From Limanda limanda (taxonomy: Eukaryota > Chordata > Actinopteri > Pleuronectiformes > Pleuronectidae), in assembly GCF_963576545.1 (NCBI RefSeq), contig NC_083653.1:18813639-18877638 (forward strand): a stretch of DNA of 64,000 nucleotides, given 5' to 3'. How positions within the stretch are numbered: the first letter of the stretch is position 1; every line of letters begins with the position of its first letter. Shown here piece after piece: positions 37,901 through 50,105 of the stretch. A program made the translations under genes and the position numbers. Below the pieces are notes generated by a model. It was not told the origin of the DNA and searched no databases. It saw only the letters and a list, made by a program, of their open reading frames with translations.

Positions 37901-40650
37901 AAAATAGGTATACAGATTTTATCCTCATTATGTCGAATTGATTGACATTACGATTCTGAATTATTTTTTAAAATATACTAATTTTAAATAAAAACAGCCT
38001 TTTAAAAGAATAAGTGTCCTTTGTCTAAACAAACGGATGAAGCTAATAAATTGAACAATTAATTATATTGTGATGGCAAAAATGTTATTTCCCATAGATT
38101 GTAGTCAGAGACTGGGGTTTGCATCATAAATCCCATCTGTGGTTGGATTTAGGCAACAATAACTCTCTGGTTAAGCTTATTACATCAGATGACCTAATTT
38201 TTTCTGTATTTAACCAAGAGGACAATATTTTTCTAAACATAACCAAGTGCTGTGTGTGTGTCTAGATTTGTATAAAGGGTTGTACAGTGTTGTACAGGCT
38301 ATCCTGCAAAAACATTATATTAATGCGTTCTGTATCTGTAACATTTTAGTGACAATACATTTCCTCTGAGAGGTTCATGCCGTTAGATAAATTGCAAATA
38401 ATTGTAATTTTGAGGAGACAGGTATTTTTTGAAATGTGCTAGCTTTTACTGGTTTGTGAAACATAAAGTGTTAATTTGCCAGTGTTAGGTTTTGTGATGC
38501 TGTACATAAAAAAGTCTTAATAATTCAAATATATTTCATGAAACAGCCACCAGTTGTATGCATGTGAAATGAATAAAATAAAATGTTCATCTTAGCAGTG
38601 CAGCCTGCTTCCCAACTCCCTCTATTTTGCCTGTCACAGTGTGAAATAACAAAAGAAAGAAGAAAGTGCTCCTGCAATATACCTGAAACCAATTCGATTT
38701 CTGAGATCATCACAGAACTTCCGTTCACCTCGACTGAAATGTTCAAAAGTGACAAGATAGTCTGGGTCTCCATGGTGATGTTATTTTCCACTTCCAGCTC
38801 AGCAATGTAGACTTCTACAAAACAATATTTTTGTGTGTTATCTTTTTGGATTTATAGCAACACAGTTGAGCTTAAATAATTTGATACATAAGAGAGTGTA
38901 GCCCTATACTCTTCATGTATTAACATACATACAGTGGGTGATTTTGGAATTGGCCTCACCTGCTGGGAGTAAGCTGGCAGTAGTAAGATGGCTCCTTCTC
39001 TCTCCCCCTCCTGATAAGAGCTTTTTGGGTTTGATTCTGTTTTGTTTGTTTTGAGTTTAGCTATGGTTACAGATCGTTTATGTTAAAGGTTCAGTGTGTA
39101 TTACTCAGGTAAAAGGGATTTATTGGCAGAAATAATGTTGTTCCATGTGGTTTTTTCTGCTCTAGAATTGGCCCTTTATATTTCAGATTCTTTATATTTA
39201 CATCAGGAACGGGTCCTCTCTACGGATGCCACCACGTTTTTTACAGTAGCTCAAACTGGACAAAATAAATACCTTCGAGTTTTTATGACAATTGAAGGCT
39301 ACCACAGGTAGTCTTTCATGTTTGGAGAGGAAGGGTGAGGTGAGAGGTATTTAGCTGTAACATGCAACCTCACCACTAGATGTCCATACATTCTACTCAC
39401 GGAACCTTAAATTCACACCTGCAGTTACACATCACCCAACACCCACCCCTCACTGCTGATTACTGATCAAACCTACTATGCTTTGCTTAATTTTGATTTG
39501 ATTTCAATACATCATTGTTCATTTAAAGTGGTCCTGTGTGAACCTCCCTCCTTTTTAGTCAGCTTTAAAGTTTCAGTGTGTAGAATTCAGTGACATCTAT
39601 TGAAGAAGTTGCATGTTGCAGCTGAATACTCCTCATCTCACTCGCCCCTTCCAAGCATGACAGAGAACATGGGGTAGCCTTCAGTTGACATAAATACTCA
39701 AAAGGTGTTTAGTTTGTCCACTTTGGACGACTGTTAAAAAACATGGCGGCCTCCAAGAAGACCCGCCCCTGCTGTAAATGTTAAGTATTTAAATACAAAG
39801 GGCCTATTCCAAAGAAGAGAAAACAACAATTCGTACAATTTAGATGAAACAAACTAGTGAAAACTTCACTAGGATTATTTTAGATTCAAATTCTGTCAAA
39901 AGATCCCTTTCACCGCTGTGTTTTGCATGTGTGAAAGGCCGACTACTGGTAAACTCTGTAGCCAAATGTCTAAAAACAGCTTTAAAAAATGTTGTGCATG
40001 AGGGTGACCTTCATGCACATGCACTGTTATACCTGCTACTGCCTTAGACTGAATTTGTTCTATGAGAAATGCTGCAAATTGTCAAATTTATTGTAATATA
40101 ATTATTAAGTGATTCTTTTATATAAAAATGACTGATGGGACAGGGGCACTTCAGGGACCAATCATATATCAGCTGGGGCTAATCCCCCCTTGGCCCCGCC
40201 CAAGGATCCGCCCCTGAGTTTTTTTTGCCCCATGAGGAATCTGCTAACAGTTCTATTGTAATGTATCTAAAATTCTACACAATTTGGCCTATTTATATAA
40301 TGGTGAACTCAGCCCCTTAAATCTTGTCAAATTTACGGAGGTTTCTGAAAAATCTTATTTAATTTATGACAACGTTGCCAAACGACTCACCTAATGCGTT
40401 GACCTGCAATGACAAGAACAGGTAACAACGACAGATTTATACTTTCTATCAGGATTCAAATTAAAATATAAACATGTTAATATACCTGTAGAGGATAAAG
40501 AGTATAATGATAGAATTACAGTGGGTATATTCAAAACATGCACTTGGTTATATTTCTGTCTTAAAGTATTCAATCCAGACTGAGAAGCATATTTACCTGA
40601 TAGTAGATGTACGCAGCGCCGATCAGAATCAGACTCAATCTGGAAAACAT
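22975..40650 (-). CDS. adgrf5: Adhesion G-protein-coupled receptor F5-like (SEA, Ig, GAIN, 7TM), complete
   Basis: Sixteen exons in transcript order: 40650-40597, 40403-40391, 38814-38683, 37749-37597, 37391-37330, 37228-37167, 37032-36914, 33223-33008, 29453-29223, 29065-28928, 27338-27151, 26852-26673, 25821-24496, 23336-23295, 23148-23122, 23037-22975; 1001 codons plus TAA, all phases joining. Order: signal peptide (1-18), cysteine-rich segment (67-117), SEA domain (about 118-198), Ig-like domain 1 (199-about 298), Ig-like domain 2 (to about 393), hormone-receptor-like module (394-456), GAIN domain (457-about 700), GPS with [11 protein letters not shown] (autocleavage expected at 686/687), seven helices (about 714-970), short tail. 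Cleavage exposes a tethered agonist starting [10 protein letters not shown] plus Ig favours ADGRF5 over ADGRF1, which has no Ig; teleosts have extra ADGRF genes, so orthology is less sure than family. Exon 2 has only 13 bases; the exon 8 donor is GC. Introns host many mobile elements. Confidence 0.9.
27880..28200. repeat. GC-rich minisatellite, 20-base unit
   Basis: Tandem copies of about GCGGGGCAGAGTGCGAGGCA, with some units shortened or with GGGGGTGAGTGC replacing part of the unit. Long frames on both strands here are a by-product of the repeat and are not called as genes. Confidence 0.92.
28228..28292. repeat. (TG)n microsatellite, interrupted
   Basis: TG dinucleotides broken by CTG and CG steps, right after the minisatellite and inside the same element. 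Confidence 0.8.
29748..30411. mobile_element. TTAA-flanked inverted-repeat element in a receptor intron
   Basis: Left end AGGTGACATATTA, right end TAATATGTCACCT, TTAA on both flanks (29744-29747 and 30412-30415). The inner block GGCTGCTTTAGACAGGGTAA also occurs in 27373-28805 (about 28668-28688), so the two belong to one family. Confidence 0.7.
30715..31415. mobile_element. hAT-type MITE with long hairpin core
   Basis: Ends TAGGGATGCACCGATC and GATCGGTGCATCCCTA are inverted repeats. The 8-base target duplication GTCACTTG is perfect (30707-30714 and 31416-31423), which fits hAT. The core has two 92-base arms (31013-31104 and 31164-31255) that pair with two mismatches around a 59-base loop. 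It lies in the intron between receptor exons 8 and 9. Confidence 0.85.
32194..32290. mobile_element. Possible LINE 3' tail
   Basis: The stretch with TTTTTATTTGAAAAGCCCAA and the following CATGAATCACAACATGCCTC block resembles the 3' ends of fish LINEs read backwards. There is no coding part. Confidence 0.35.
34265..35498. mobile_element. hAT-type non-autonomous element carrying a Harbinger-like core
   Basis: Starts CAGTGTTGGGAAGGATAC and ends ACTCCCCAACACTG. The flanks repeat ATTGCGAC perfectly (34257-34264 and 35499-35506), an 8-base hAT-style duplication. The interior (about 34560-34860) matches, reversed, the interior of the elements at 46296-46895 and 50106-50997. Around 35037-35075 is a CGCTTCAGCGTCCGGTGTGA stretch like the end of the 50106 element. 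Confidence 0.8.
35549..36723. mobile_element. Inverted-repeat DNA element with a second element nested in it
   Basis: Ends CAGGGTTTCCCCCAG and CTGGGGGAAACCCTG are inverted repeats. Inside are a poly(A) run, two direct copies of a roughly 63-base unit (35756-35885) and the nested element at 36237-36687. A clean target duplication is not visible. Confidence 0.6.
36237..36687. mobile_element. hAT-like MITE nested in the 35549-36723 element
   Basis: Starts TAGGGCTGCCACTAACGA, followed by CGATTAATC repeats as in common fish hAT MITEs, and ends AGCAGCCCTA. No target duplication was found. Confidence 0.5.
39084..39800. mobile_element. Possible remnant of a common fish DNA repeat in a receptor intron
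   Basis: TTAAAGGTTCAGTGTGTATTA (39084 on) and TTTAAAGTTTCAGTGTGTAGAATTCAGTGACATC (about 39564 on) resemble the ends of widespread fish repeats. No matching opposite ends were found. Confidence 0.3.
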
Positions 40651-43600
40651 TGTTACTCTGGGGGGAAAACATAACAAATGAGAATGACAATGAATTGCCT
40701 AATAAATCCACAAACACAATCACTCTTGATTGTTTTGTTCCGTGTGTTCTGATCATGTGTTCATGATTAAAGATGATGCATTTAATGCGGACATAAATAG
40801 GCCCTGTTTCCGTTTTTTTTAAGTGTGGGGAATTAGGGGTGCGTGAAACCAGTCAGGATGTAGAAGGGGCTGCATGGCCTAAAAAGTTTGGGAACTGCTG
40901 CTCTAGGGCACAAGTGTGGCTCTGTCCACCAGCACCACTTCCAGTAGTTGACATTTAGGCTAAAAACACAGTGTGAATGACGCCGTTTTGAGGCGAATAT
41001 GAATGTTTGGGCTTGTGGACAGTTGGATAATGAGGAATTTTTGACCATCCTTACACATTACAGCTATACACCATTGTGAGAATAGAGCATAGAAAAGAGA
41101 ATAGAACACATACTCTCTTCTCTACAAGCAATACCTAAGGTCAGGTTATAGATAAAGGGCCAACCAAGAGTACATTGTAGTAACTATGCTCACGGACTTG
41201 TATGATTTCCAATCAAATATGGCTTAAAAATTGTAATGACAAACATTGCAATACAATAAATACTTAACACTAAGGCTTGTTGTCACTGAAGTGGTATAGA
41301 TTTGTTGTTTACTGTCTCAACACCCTCTGATCTATATTTATTTTGATATATATATTTTTTTATGCTCTTATGAGCGCCTTTCTGTGTTTCCTTACAAACT
41401 ACGTAAAGCTCATATGCTGTAATAAGGGTTATTATTTGTATTGCTTTGCATTTGAGCTATGGACACAAACGAGGAGGAGGTGGTTTTCACTGCTAATTGT
41501 TCACTCCTGCCCACATATGGTTCAGGCCCGAATGAAGTGGTGCAGTCCATGCCCACCTCATTTTCATGGAGTTATTGAACAATGGACAACTTTTCCATTC
41601 AAATGACTGCAACATGAGTCATAGGTCTGTTACTTTTTGCCACTATTTAAAATTCACACATTGATTCAAATGTTGGGGGACAAACAAACCTGTACGAATG
41701 CAAAATATAGTCTAGAAGCTCATCAGACCGTCTGAAGTGATCCAGTAGAGGGCGATCACAGTCAACTGGACCGATTTCCTGCCCTCCTGTCCTATCAGTG
41801 AAGTCAGTCAGTAATATTATGTTGTTTTGCAACGAAAATGGAGGATGCTAAGCAAGCATAACCGTCCTGAGCAGGCAATCACACCAAAGCATCTGAGTAG
41901 AGGTGTCTTGAAGTGTTGTTGTTGTGTTCTACACTGTGCATGGTAAAGTAGGCTGAGGCTGGTTGTTAACCATGCAACTGCCTTACTTTTCAATGGCAAC
42001 AAATCTGCAGGCTCACCTGTTAACTTTCCACCCAAGCGGGACAGCGGAGGAGTCGAGCCACAGACGAGCGTTCAACCCCGTCTGGTGAATGAATATACAC
42101 TTGGATGTTTGTATGTACACAAATACATACAGGGTCATCCCATGTCCCTTAAAATTATGGGAAATATCAAACATAATAATTCACTATTTAAAGCTTTTAT
42201 TTTTATTTTCCACTCTTATTTACTCACTTTACTGTATTTCATTTAATTACAAATTACGTCAGTTTTCAATTTCCAGGGCCAATAGATTTTCTCAGCCCTA
42301 GAAAAACTTTTTTCAGAACCAGCTCTCTATTTAAAATGAATCACTAAATTAATCTAAATCTGCAAAGACGGTAACTAAGTCTATTCTCCAATAAAGGTTA
42401 CCTCAGTCTGATCACTTAAACTGCTAAGTTCTCTGTTGTTTGGCCGCTGGAACAAAGCTAGTATGCAAATTTTTTCGCTTTGTCAGGAAAAGGATTTCGG
42501 TTTTGACTTGACCACAAGGGTGAGGGTTTTACAGGCAGAAACTAGAATGACCCATAGACCCGGCATGGCCCAACAGTCCCCCTAAATTCAGTCAAGTTCC
42601 ACCGAATTGCACACACTCAGATCCATAAATGCGCCTATTTTTTTCCCCGCATCACGAACCATGAATTATTCCCTCGGAAAAGAGTATAAAAAGTTGAAAA
42701 ACACCCTCTTGCAATGTTAATGAAAGAAAAAAAGCCTGAATCTCCCCCCTGATTAAAATCTGCACCAACTGTCTTGGCTTCTTCCTTGACCCATAAGCCC
42801 TTTTCTCATGGAAATCATGTATTATGTGTAAAATTGCTTACAAACAAACAAATGGACAGGTAAACATAACCTCTTTAGCGGAGGTAACAAAAATGGGGAT
42901 GACAGGAATTAAGGAGATGGTTGTTAAAAAACGTTTTTAAATCCTTCCTGACATGACTTCATGGTGTTGCATTAGTACCTTAATTCTCTCAAGGTCAAAT
43001 AATGAATAGGTTCTGTTCAGATCGAAACTGTCACAAAGATAAAAACACAGAGATGAAAAGCTCTTACCTTGGCTTTACACAGAAGATGAACACATATGTG
43101 CTGAAATTAGCAAACAAAAATCCAACTGTGCTTCATGGCAAACAGGTGCACACCAATATTAGAGTGAAGGTAAGTGCGCACATAGATCAGAGGGGCTGGG
43201 TTAGACTGGACAGTGTGTGTGCATGTGTGCCTGTTTTTGGGTGGGGCTATGTTATGGGAAAGAATGATTTCCAGGCTTTGTGGTCAAAGACCATTTGCAT
43301 TGTTGGCATGTCTCCACGTCAGCTGGAGCAGTCAGCACATGCAGAGAGCCTCTTAATTTCCATGGATATATGTATAATCAAATCGAGTGCTCTGCACCGG
43401 GCTGTCAGACAGTAGATGCCTGTCCCATGTAGCCAGTCCTGTTCAGTGCTGACCCCACAGGATGAGGAACCTTCACCATCACGATAAACTCACTAAAGAT
43501 TTTCTGATTTGCAGCCATTACAGGATCACTTGAAAATGTAAAAATATAATGACAGACCTGCTTCTGCAATGTTTTTCCTTTCAATACATTTTGATAATAC

Positions 43601-43657
43601 TTGGTTTTCATCTTGTCATTATGACTTTTAATAGTTTAAGCATAGGGTTGCAACATA
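40651..43657. other. DNA upstream of the receptor gene, no gene recognised
   Basis: Upstream side of the receptor start codon, so its promoter should lie here. No clear TATA box or CpG-rich block stands out. Short open frames, including one of 137 codons at 43002-43415 (+), show no known domain. Confidence 0.4.
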
Positions 43658-44325
43658 CAACCCCAAATCAGAAAAAGCTGGGAGGGTATGTTACACTTAA
43701 AATTAAAAGCATATTATGTGATGTTTGACCTCATGAATTGTATTGTTTTTTCAAAATTAACACTTGTTTAAATTTTGATTCTTGTAACATATTTCTAAAA
43801 AAATTGGGACAGTAAAGCATCTACCCCTTTGTAATGTTGCCATTCCTTTTAACAACACTTTAAAGACGTTTAAGGACCGTAGAGGAGGACATATCCAAAT
43901 CCCTTCCTATCCTTCTTTGAGGAACACTGTTTTTTAAAAATGTCAACTATTTTCTCACACATTTGTTGGCAAACTGGCTATCCTAGGCCCATCTTTGCTT
44001 CTAAAGAGCTAGGCCTTTCCTGGATGCTGCTTTTGTACCAAATCATGATTACAATCACCTGTTGACATCACCTATTTCAAATCACTTCATTTTTTAATCA
44101 TTGTACCACGTTACTTGCTCTAAAGTGCCCTTGTCCCAACTTTTATGGGAATGTGTTGCAGGCTTGAATGGCAGAAATGGATATATATTTAAAAATAAAA
44201 TGAAGTTATCTTATCTTATGTTCATACTGTCTGCTATTCAATACAAGTCAAATTAAATGTAGAAATCACTGCTTTTTTTTTTACTAACTTTCGATATCAT
44301 CCCAACTTTTTCTGAGTTGGGGTTG
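43658..44325. mobile_element. TA-flanked inverted-repeat element
   Basis: Starts CAACCCCAAATCAGAAAAAG and ends CTTTTTCTGAGTTGGGGTTG (inverted, few mismatches), with TA directly outside both ends (43656-43657 and 44326-44327). It has no transposase frame. TA flanks fit Tc1/mariner-type insertion, but the class is not certain. Confidence 0.65.
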
Positions 44326-44327
44326 TA

Positions 44328-45813
44328 AAATGTGAAAGGGAGTGAGTCTAAATGTACTGTAAGATCAGTGGTGTAAAGTAACTAAATATTTGTACTGTAC
44401 TTGAATATAATTTAGAGGTACATGAACTTCACATGACAAATTAGATTTCATGTAAAGCTATACTTTACAAAGATTCAAATTCAAAGATCTTTATTTTCAT
44501 TATGTTCAGGTAAAATAAAATCGTATAAGGCTTCTCTCACAAATCTATAGTGTACAAATATAGAGAAATATAAGCATGAAAAATAGCAGCATATAACGTT
44601 ATACAGAAGATAGAATAGTAATAGTGGTAAAAGTACAAGCATGATTACAAGCATGATTTTAAGTTGCAGTCCCTGTGTGGGCTGTGCATTGTGTGTTATT
44701 TTCAATCCATAATGTTTGTCACAGTGCTTGATGTGTTTGTTATGAGCGTTCCACAAAAACAGAAAGCAAGAAGAGAAGAGAGGCGAGCCGCTGCGTCTGT
44801 ATATGCTTTTACGCAAAATAATGTAATTTAAATTGTGGTCTTGCTATTTTTAGTTTAGCAAAAGAGAACCACTGTTCACGAAATATCATAAAGAAAGTAT
44901 TGAACAGTGTGGGGTTGTTGCAGCAACTTAAGTACAATGATGTGAAAAATGTATTAATCTCTGACAAACATAATTTCTCATGACTTCTCCTCTCATTTTA
45001 GCCATGCAACACAGAGGATCCAGTGTATGGAGAGCTGAGAAAAGAAACTTTGCAGAGACACAAAGATGATGTAATGATCCTTGTTTTGGCCTCTGCTACA
45101 GTCAGTTGTGTCTGTAAGTGTTTTTTTAGTTTATTCCCACTGTAAACTGTTAAATAATTCAACAATTCTTATGACATTTTAAAGCAGCCCCCATTAAGAA
45201 GTTACATTTCAAGACTGACTACTGTGTCAGGCTTATACCTAAAAAAGTAGATAATAGTTGCATTCTGAGCACAGTAACAATTCCTATGTGTAATTGTTGC
45301 TCTTCTTTGTTAATCCTGTTGGGAAAATTGACAATAACAGGCTATGCACATGACTCCACAGGCTCATTAGATTAGGTCTTTGTTTATTTTGAACATCTTA
45401 CAACATAAAACACATATGTAGGTAAGAAAAAGGGGCACTGTAAGTGAATACTTATGAAGCGCTACCCCCTTTCTTCATATTTCTTGAAAACATTTTGTGA
45501 AATGCCACAATATTCCCACTTTCATCATAAACAGCTCAAACTCAATTACCAAAAATAAACATTCATGACACAGCGGGGGTAGATAAACAAAATGTAGGCA
45601 AATCAAGTTTTTTACATATCCTATTCTGTCTAACTGTGCTACTTCCCCTTCACAATTAAATTCAAATTTAGAACTTGTTGGACATGTTTTCATATTGCCA
45701 TCACAGCGGTTCCATAGAGTAACACCCTAAGTTGCAATACTATGATTTTAAGTATTTGTCCTCACGTATTGTTTCTTTAACATATAAATTCTTCTAAATT
45801 TTTGTCTTTTATT
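44328..45813. other. Unassigned intergenic DNA
   Basis: A short LINE-tail-like stretch (about 44478-44525) and one exon-like block (about 45002-45114) bounded by splice-like signals. Nothing else is recognisable. Confidence 0.35.
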
Positions 45814-45970
45814 TGCTGTGCAATAATGCTTTAAAAGTGATACCATAAAATGGTGTGCCTTTCGGCATTTAATACATTTGGTTATCAAAATAAAATATAA
45901 ATATTAAAAATATTAATATTAAATCATAACTTTAATTGGTTAATGTGACCTCGGGTACCACCCTTCAAGG
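45814..45970. repeat. LTR-like direct repeat, left copy
   Basis: About 157 bases that recur in the same orientation at 54672-54830. Shared blocks include AAAAGTGATACCATAAAATG, GTGTGCCTTTCGGCATT and ATCATAACTTTAATTGGTTA. Gag-like fragments between the copies suggest these may be pieces of long terminal repeats, though dispersed non-LTR copies are possible. Confidence 0.55.
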
Positions 45971-46295
45971 GTGTTTATGTAAGTCAGAGTGCTTCCCAAA
46001 ATGGTGGCTTGACAAAAGGTCACTCCTTCCTCAGCATGCTTTCAAAATGGTCACTGGCTCCCCCTCTAGTTAACGGCCCCCCTTCCTTCAGAAGTTGTTT
46101 TACGACCGATAGCGGGAGAAGATTTAATGAGGTGAAGACTATGCGTTTTGTCTGTGTAGATGTTAAGTCAGAGGATGAAAGAGTCAGAGAGATATGCAAA
46201 GAAGCCTATGAAGAGCATAACTAACATTAACTTTGAAATAACTTGTAACCACAATATCACAATACAAATCAAACTTATAAACGCCACCCAGAATC

Positions 46296-46895
46296 GAATA
46301 AACCCCCCCCCCTCCCCATCTCTTTTTATCTTTATGACTGCTTGTGTGTCTGTAGTGGATGGGCAGAAGGGGGCATTTAATAATGTGATTGGTAAAATTG
46401 GTAAAATTAAAAGTCCAGTACAATAGAAGGGGAATACAAACTATGGGATGCACACTTTATCATTTATATCATATAAAATATGTCATCAATATCTTTTAAA
46501 ATCATTTTTCATTGTGTTTCCTGGCGCGATATGCTTGCGTCAAGCGCAAACAAAAATAGACTCGACGCCGAAACGATCGCCGCAAGGCGCGAGGCAGCCT
46601 TTGCGCAGGGGGGGGTTCAGCCTCCGGTGGGGCCGGCACAGAGGTGGGAGTGGATGGGAGCCGGACATCCAGCTTGCCTGCCGCATCGGCGGAGAGAGTT
46701 TAAACTGCTGCTGCTCCACTGACTATAACAACGCCGCAATCATACACCTAAAAAATGCAATACAATGTGGAAGTATTCCAAGTATTCAGAATACGTTACT
46801 CAGATTAGTTAATGTAATGGAATACGTTACAGATTACATTTTTGGGCATGTATTCTGTAACGGAATACGTTTTGAAAGTATCCTTCCCAACACTG
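46296..46895. mobile_element. Second copy of the CAGTGTTGGG hAT-type element, reversed and cut at its left side
   Basis: Reverse complement of the first part of 34265-35498. It ends CCTTCCCAACACTG at 46895 and contains the TCTTTTTATCTTTATGACTG block at its left side. The far end is missing, so it is truncated or interrupted. Confidence 0.7.
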
Positions 46896-47521
46896 GCTAT
46901 AAGTTGCACCCTTGCTCTCTTTGGATGGGAAGAGAAGATGTGAGCTGGAGCAGCCAGGCTTTCCCCTCGGCAATGCAGGAGAAGAGGCTGGCAGCCTGCT
47001 TCCTTTGAAGGATTGTAGAAGAGAGAGAAAGTCAGGGGAGACCTTGCCTTATATTGGCCCGGTGACCTCACAGGTCATGGTACTATTTAGGTTGCTAAGC
47101 AAGATTCAAATTATACAAATTATTCATATTACAATGACAGTACAATATGAATAACGTGTGCTCTTCACTAGGTTTAGGGAGAAAACAGAACAATTTGACA
47201 TTGTAAATTGCAAGATAAGATGCATAGAGAGTGGCATGTACAGTGATAAGGTCACAAGAGGTTTGTTCACTCATTGGATCCTGCTCAATATAGTACTCAG
47301 TCTTATCAGTTAGACTTAACAATTTAAAACTTCTCAGGTTTTTCTGCAGAAGGGTGTCATCATTTTCAAAATCTCAAAATTCAACTGACTGTATTATTCT
47401 TTCTGTGATAATATGCTAAGGTCGTAACATGTTTTGTATGGACTACATTATTGGGGAATGAAAGGTAGTCCATCCAAACCTATTTACAAAGTTGGCAGTG
47501 GTATATAAGTTTAATCAGAAT

Positions 47522-48191
47522 TTAGGTTTTGGAGTTTGCTGCTGTTGCTAACAAAACAGTTTGCCTAGTAACTGCAAAAAACTTAATGCTGACTGGTAAA
47601 CTGTGTTGGTTATGGCCGTGAGGAGCGTGCTCTGGATCGCCTGTGTCGTGGCTCAGGGCTGTAACGCTCTGCGGAGCCAGACTCTTAGTGGACTTCAGAG
47701 GCGCTGTCATTTTGTGCTCTTTCATAACCATATTTTGAACTGTACTCAGAGATGTTGTCGTCATCTTCTCAGCTTCTACTGTGGGAATGCCTATCTCTGG
47801 GAAGGTGGTGGACATGGCGGATACGCTCTGTGTCCCCACGCTTCCTGTTGTCACCCCCCTTCGTTTTGTTGTGAGGGGGGCGTTTTGAGGCTGTGGATGA
47901 ATTTGACACCTTGGTGTTTGGTCTGACAGGCTCGGTTGCACCAACTGTAGTCTTCTTTCCCTGAAATTAAACATGCCTCAAACGTCTGAAATAATCCTTG
48001 GAATTTCAACGACGTGAATGTTTTATTTGGGATGCTGTAACAATGGCTGTTATCTCATCAGCAGTTGAGGAGAATTCCTCGACTAGTGCTTGACAAAGCA
48101 CTGTGTAGTTACTTGTGACACTGGAAGGAAGTGACTGAATAAACTTGCGAACAGCTGTAGAGCAACTGTGAGGTCCGGGCACATGCACCAC
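47522..48191 (-). pseudogene. Gag-like fragment of an LTR retroelement
   Basis: Two minus-strand frames, 48191-48006 and 47974-47522, are in series with stops between them. The first has a helical stretch (VRKFIQSLPSSV, then ALVEEFSS) like the end of a retroelement gag capsid region. The second is proline- and threonine-rich without a zinc knuckle. No protease, reverse transcriptase or envelope is seen nearby. The assignment rests on general character only. Confidence 0.35.
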
Positions 48192-48199
48192 CTGCTTAA

Positions 48200-48573
48200 A
48201 GGGACTCTTACCTTTGTTGCATTTTTACACTTTTTTTGGATAAGGTTAAATTGGTATTAATAAGGTAATGACACTCTAAAATGCAAGACAGACCCACCAG
48301 GAGTAAAAACAAACAATTATTTCACTCTCATAATATTTAGTGAAAACTTCAACCAATAAAATTCTTCGGACCGAAGGACCTTATTGGCCGACAGACCTGT
48401 CTGTTTGCTGCATGGACATGCAGGTTTTCCGTCTGCTTAATTGTAAGTCTGCTTGTAAATAAAGTTTCTTCAAAAAAACACAGCGGATGGGAACGAGGGG
48501 GTGGGGCATTGGAGGAAGGCGGGATGATTTGAATGTGCTGTAATTCTCAAATGCAACAAAGGTAAGAGTCCCT
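48200..48573. mobile_element. TTAA-flanked piggyBac-like MITE, second copy
   Basis: Same inverted ends as 16269-16785 (AGGGACTCTTACC and GGTAAGAGTCCCT), in the opposite orientation, with TTAA on both flanks (48196-48199 and 48574-48577). The interior is shorter by about 140 bases. Confidence 0.8.
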
Positions 48574-49879
48574 TTAAGGTCTCTCTGGTTGAGGGGGAGG
48601 TGCTAAAACATTATTGAATGTTGAAGTCCCCCCTTGGGAGAGTTGTGCTCGGAAAAATGTGTTATTCATCAGTGGATGAGAAGTATATGAGGCATAATGT
48701 GTTCTTGAGGATAAACTACATATGTCATCAATGTTAGTGTCAGAGTCAGAGAGATGGGAAGTTAGGAATCTGTTACCTCTTCCTGTCAGTGGAGGATCTT
48801 AAGGTGACTTAATTCCCAAAGACTTCGGGTTCGATGGGATTCTGTCTCCTCTTGGGAGTGAAGAGGGAGTTAACCATACACTATCGGAGGAGTGTGAATC
48901 GGAATAACCAGAATCACATTGGTTCAAAAACTGACGCGAGGCCGCGCCTTCTAATCTAAGTTTTAACATTTCCCCCTTGTGTGAGATCTGACTCTACTGA
49001 GCAGGCACGTGCACCAGACATGGGGGACTCGAGTCACATGACTTGACTCGAGTCAGACTCGAGTCGCAAATTTGAGGACTTGAGACTTGCTTGAATTACA
49101 CTGATAAAAGACTCGACTTGACTTAGACTTGGTCTTCATGACTTGAGACTTGACTTAGACTTGAGACAGATGACTCGAAATGACTCGACTTTTTAAAAGT
49201 TAGATTAAGTTAGAAATTATGTTTTATTTATATATTTAGCCTATATATTTATTATTTTATTTTGAAAAATGATCGGGTGATTTTACAGTGCAATGAATGT
49301 ACGCATCTCGGGTGATCGCGCGCTGCACGGACAAACTGCCGCTGCGTGAGCAGGTCAACACAGGAGCAGCAGTCATGGAGGCGGCAAGACCAAAAATGAT
49401 TAAATTTGGGTTCAACGATTACATTGTCGATGAGAATAAGAAAAAGAGGACAGCGGTATGCAAGGTCTGCAGCTCAAAAATCAGTGACACGATCGCCACC
49501 ACATCCAACTTCATCACTACAAAACCCACAAAAAAAGGTAAGCTACGTGACTGTGTCTTTTAGCTAGCTGTACGGCTGTTACAAAGCTAACGTTTGCTAA
49601 CACTTAGGCCTACATATCTTAAATTGACCGTGGCTAGAAGGCTATCTATAACCTAATGTCTTCTCAATAAAATGCGCAGTAAAAGTGTCTTTAGCTAACT
49701 TATTGGCTGGTCAAATGGGTCAGACGTTAACTAGAAAGGTAACGGTTGCTAACATGAATTCCAACACAGTAGTTTATTAAGCTAACATTATGAGCAAGTC
49801 AGTGCATATTTATGCACGCTGATTAACGGCCGCGACTCGTGGATTGCCACTGCAGATTAACGTGTCACTTCAAGTTTTT

Positions 49880-49960
49880 GAGAGAGAGAGAGAGAGAGAG
49901 AGAGCGAGTGTGTGTGAGTGTGTGAGTGAGTGTGTGTGTGTGTGTGTGAGAGCGAGAGTT
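49880..49960. repeat. (GA)n and (GT)n microsatellite
   Basis: A GA run followed by TGTGAGTG and a GT run, inside the hAT transposase intron. Confidence 0.85.
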
Positions 49961-50105
49961 TGAGAAAAACTATGAGTGAAGAGAGTGTATTTCTATGTGT
50001 TTGATTGATGGTTGTGTAACACTGATATTGAAAATCCTGTATGCCAGGGAATTTAAGGGAATTTGGTTTGATAGATTTGAGGCTCTATTTTATTTTCTGT
50101 CTTAT

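Noticed and set aside
38525..38682. Longer version of the receptor exon at 38683-38814 as an intact open frame
   Set aside because: A good donor (TCAG|GTATAT) at 38682 and the phase match to the next exon show the extension is intron.
43002..43415. 137-codon open frame on the plus strand
   Set aside because: No recognised domain or signal peptide, no splice support, and codon content like random sequence.
45002..45114. Exon-like block between ATTTTAG and GTAAGTG, reading EDPVYGELRKETLQRHKDD
   Set aside because: It has a tyrosine motif and a hydrophobic end, but no neighbouring exons that join in phase were found, so a gene cannot be supported.
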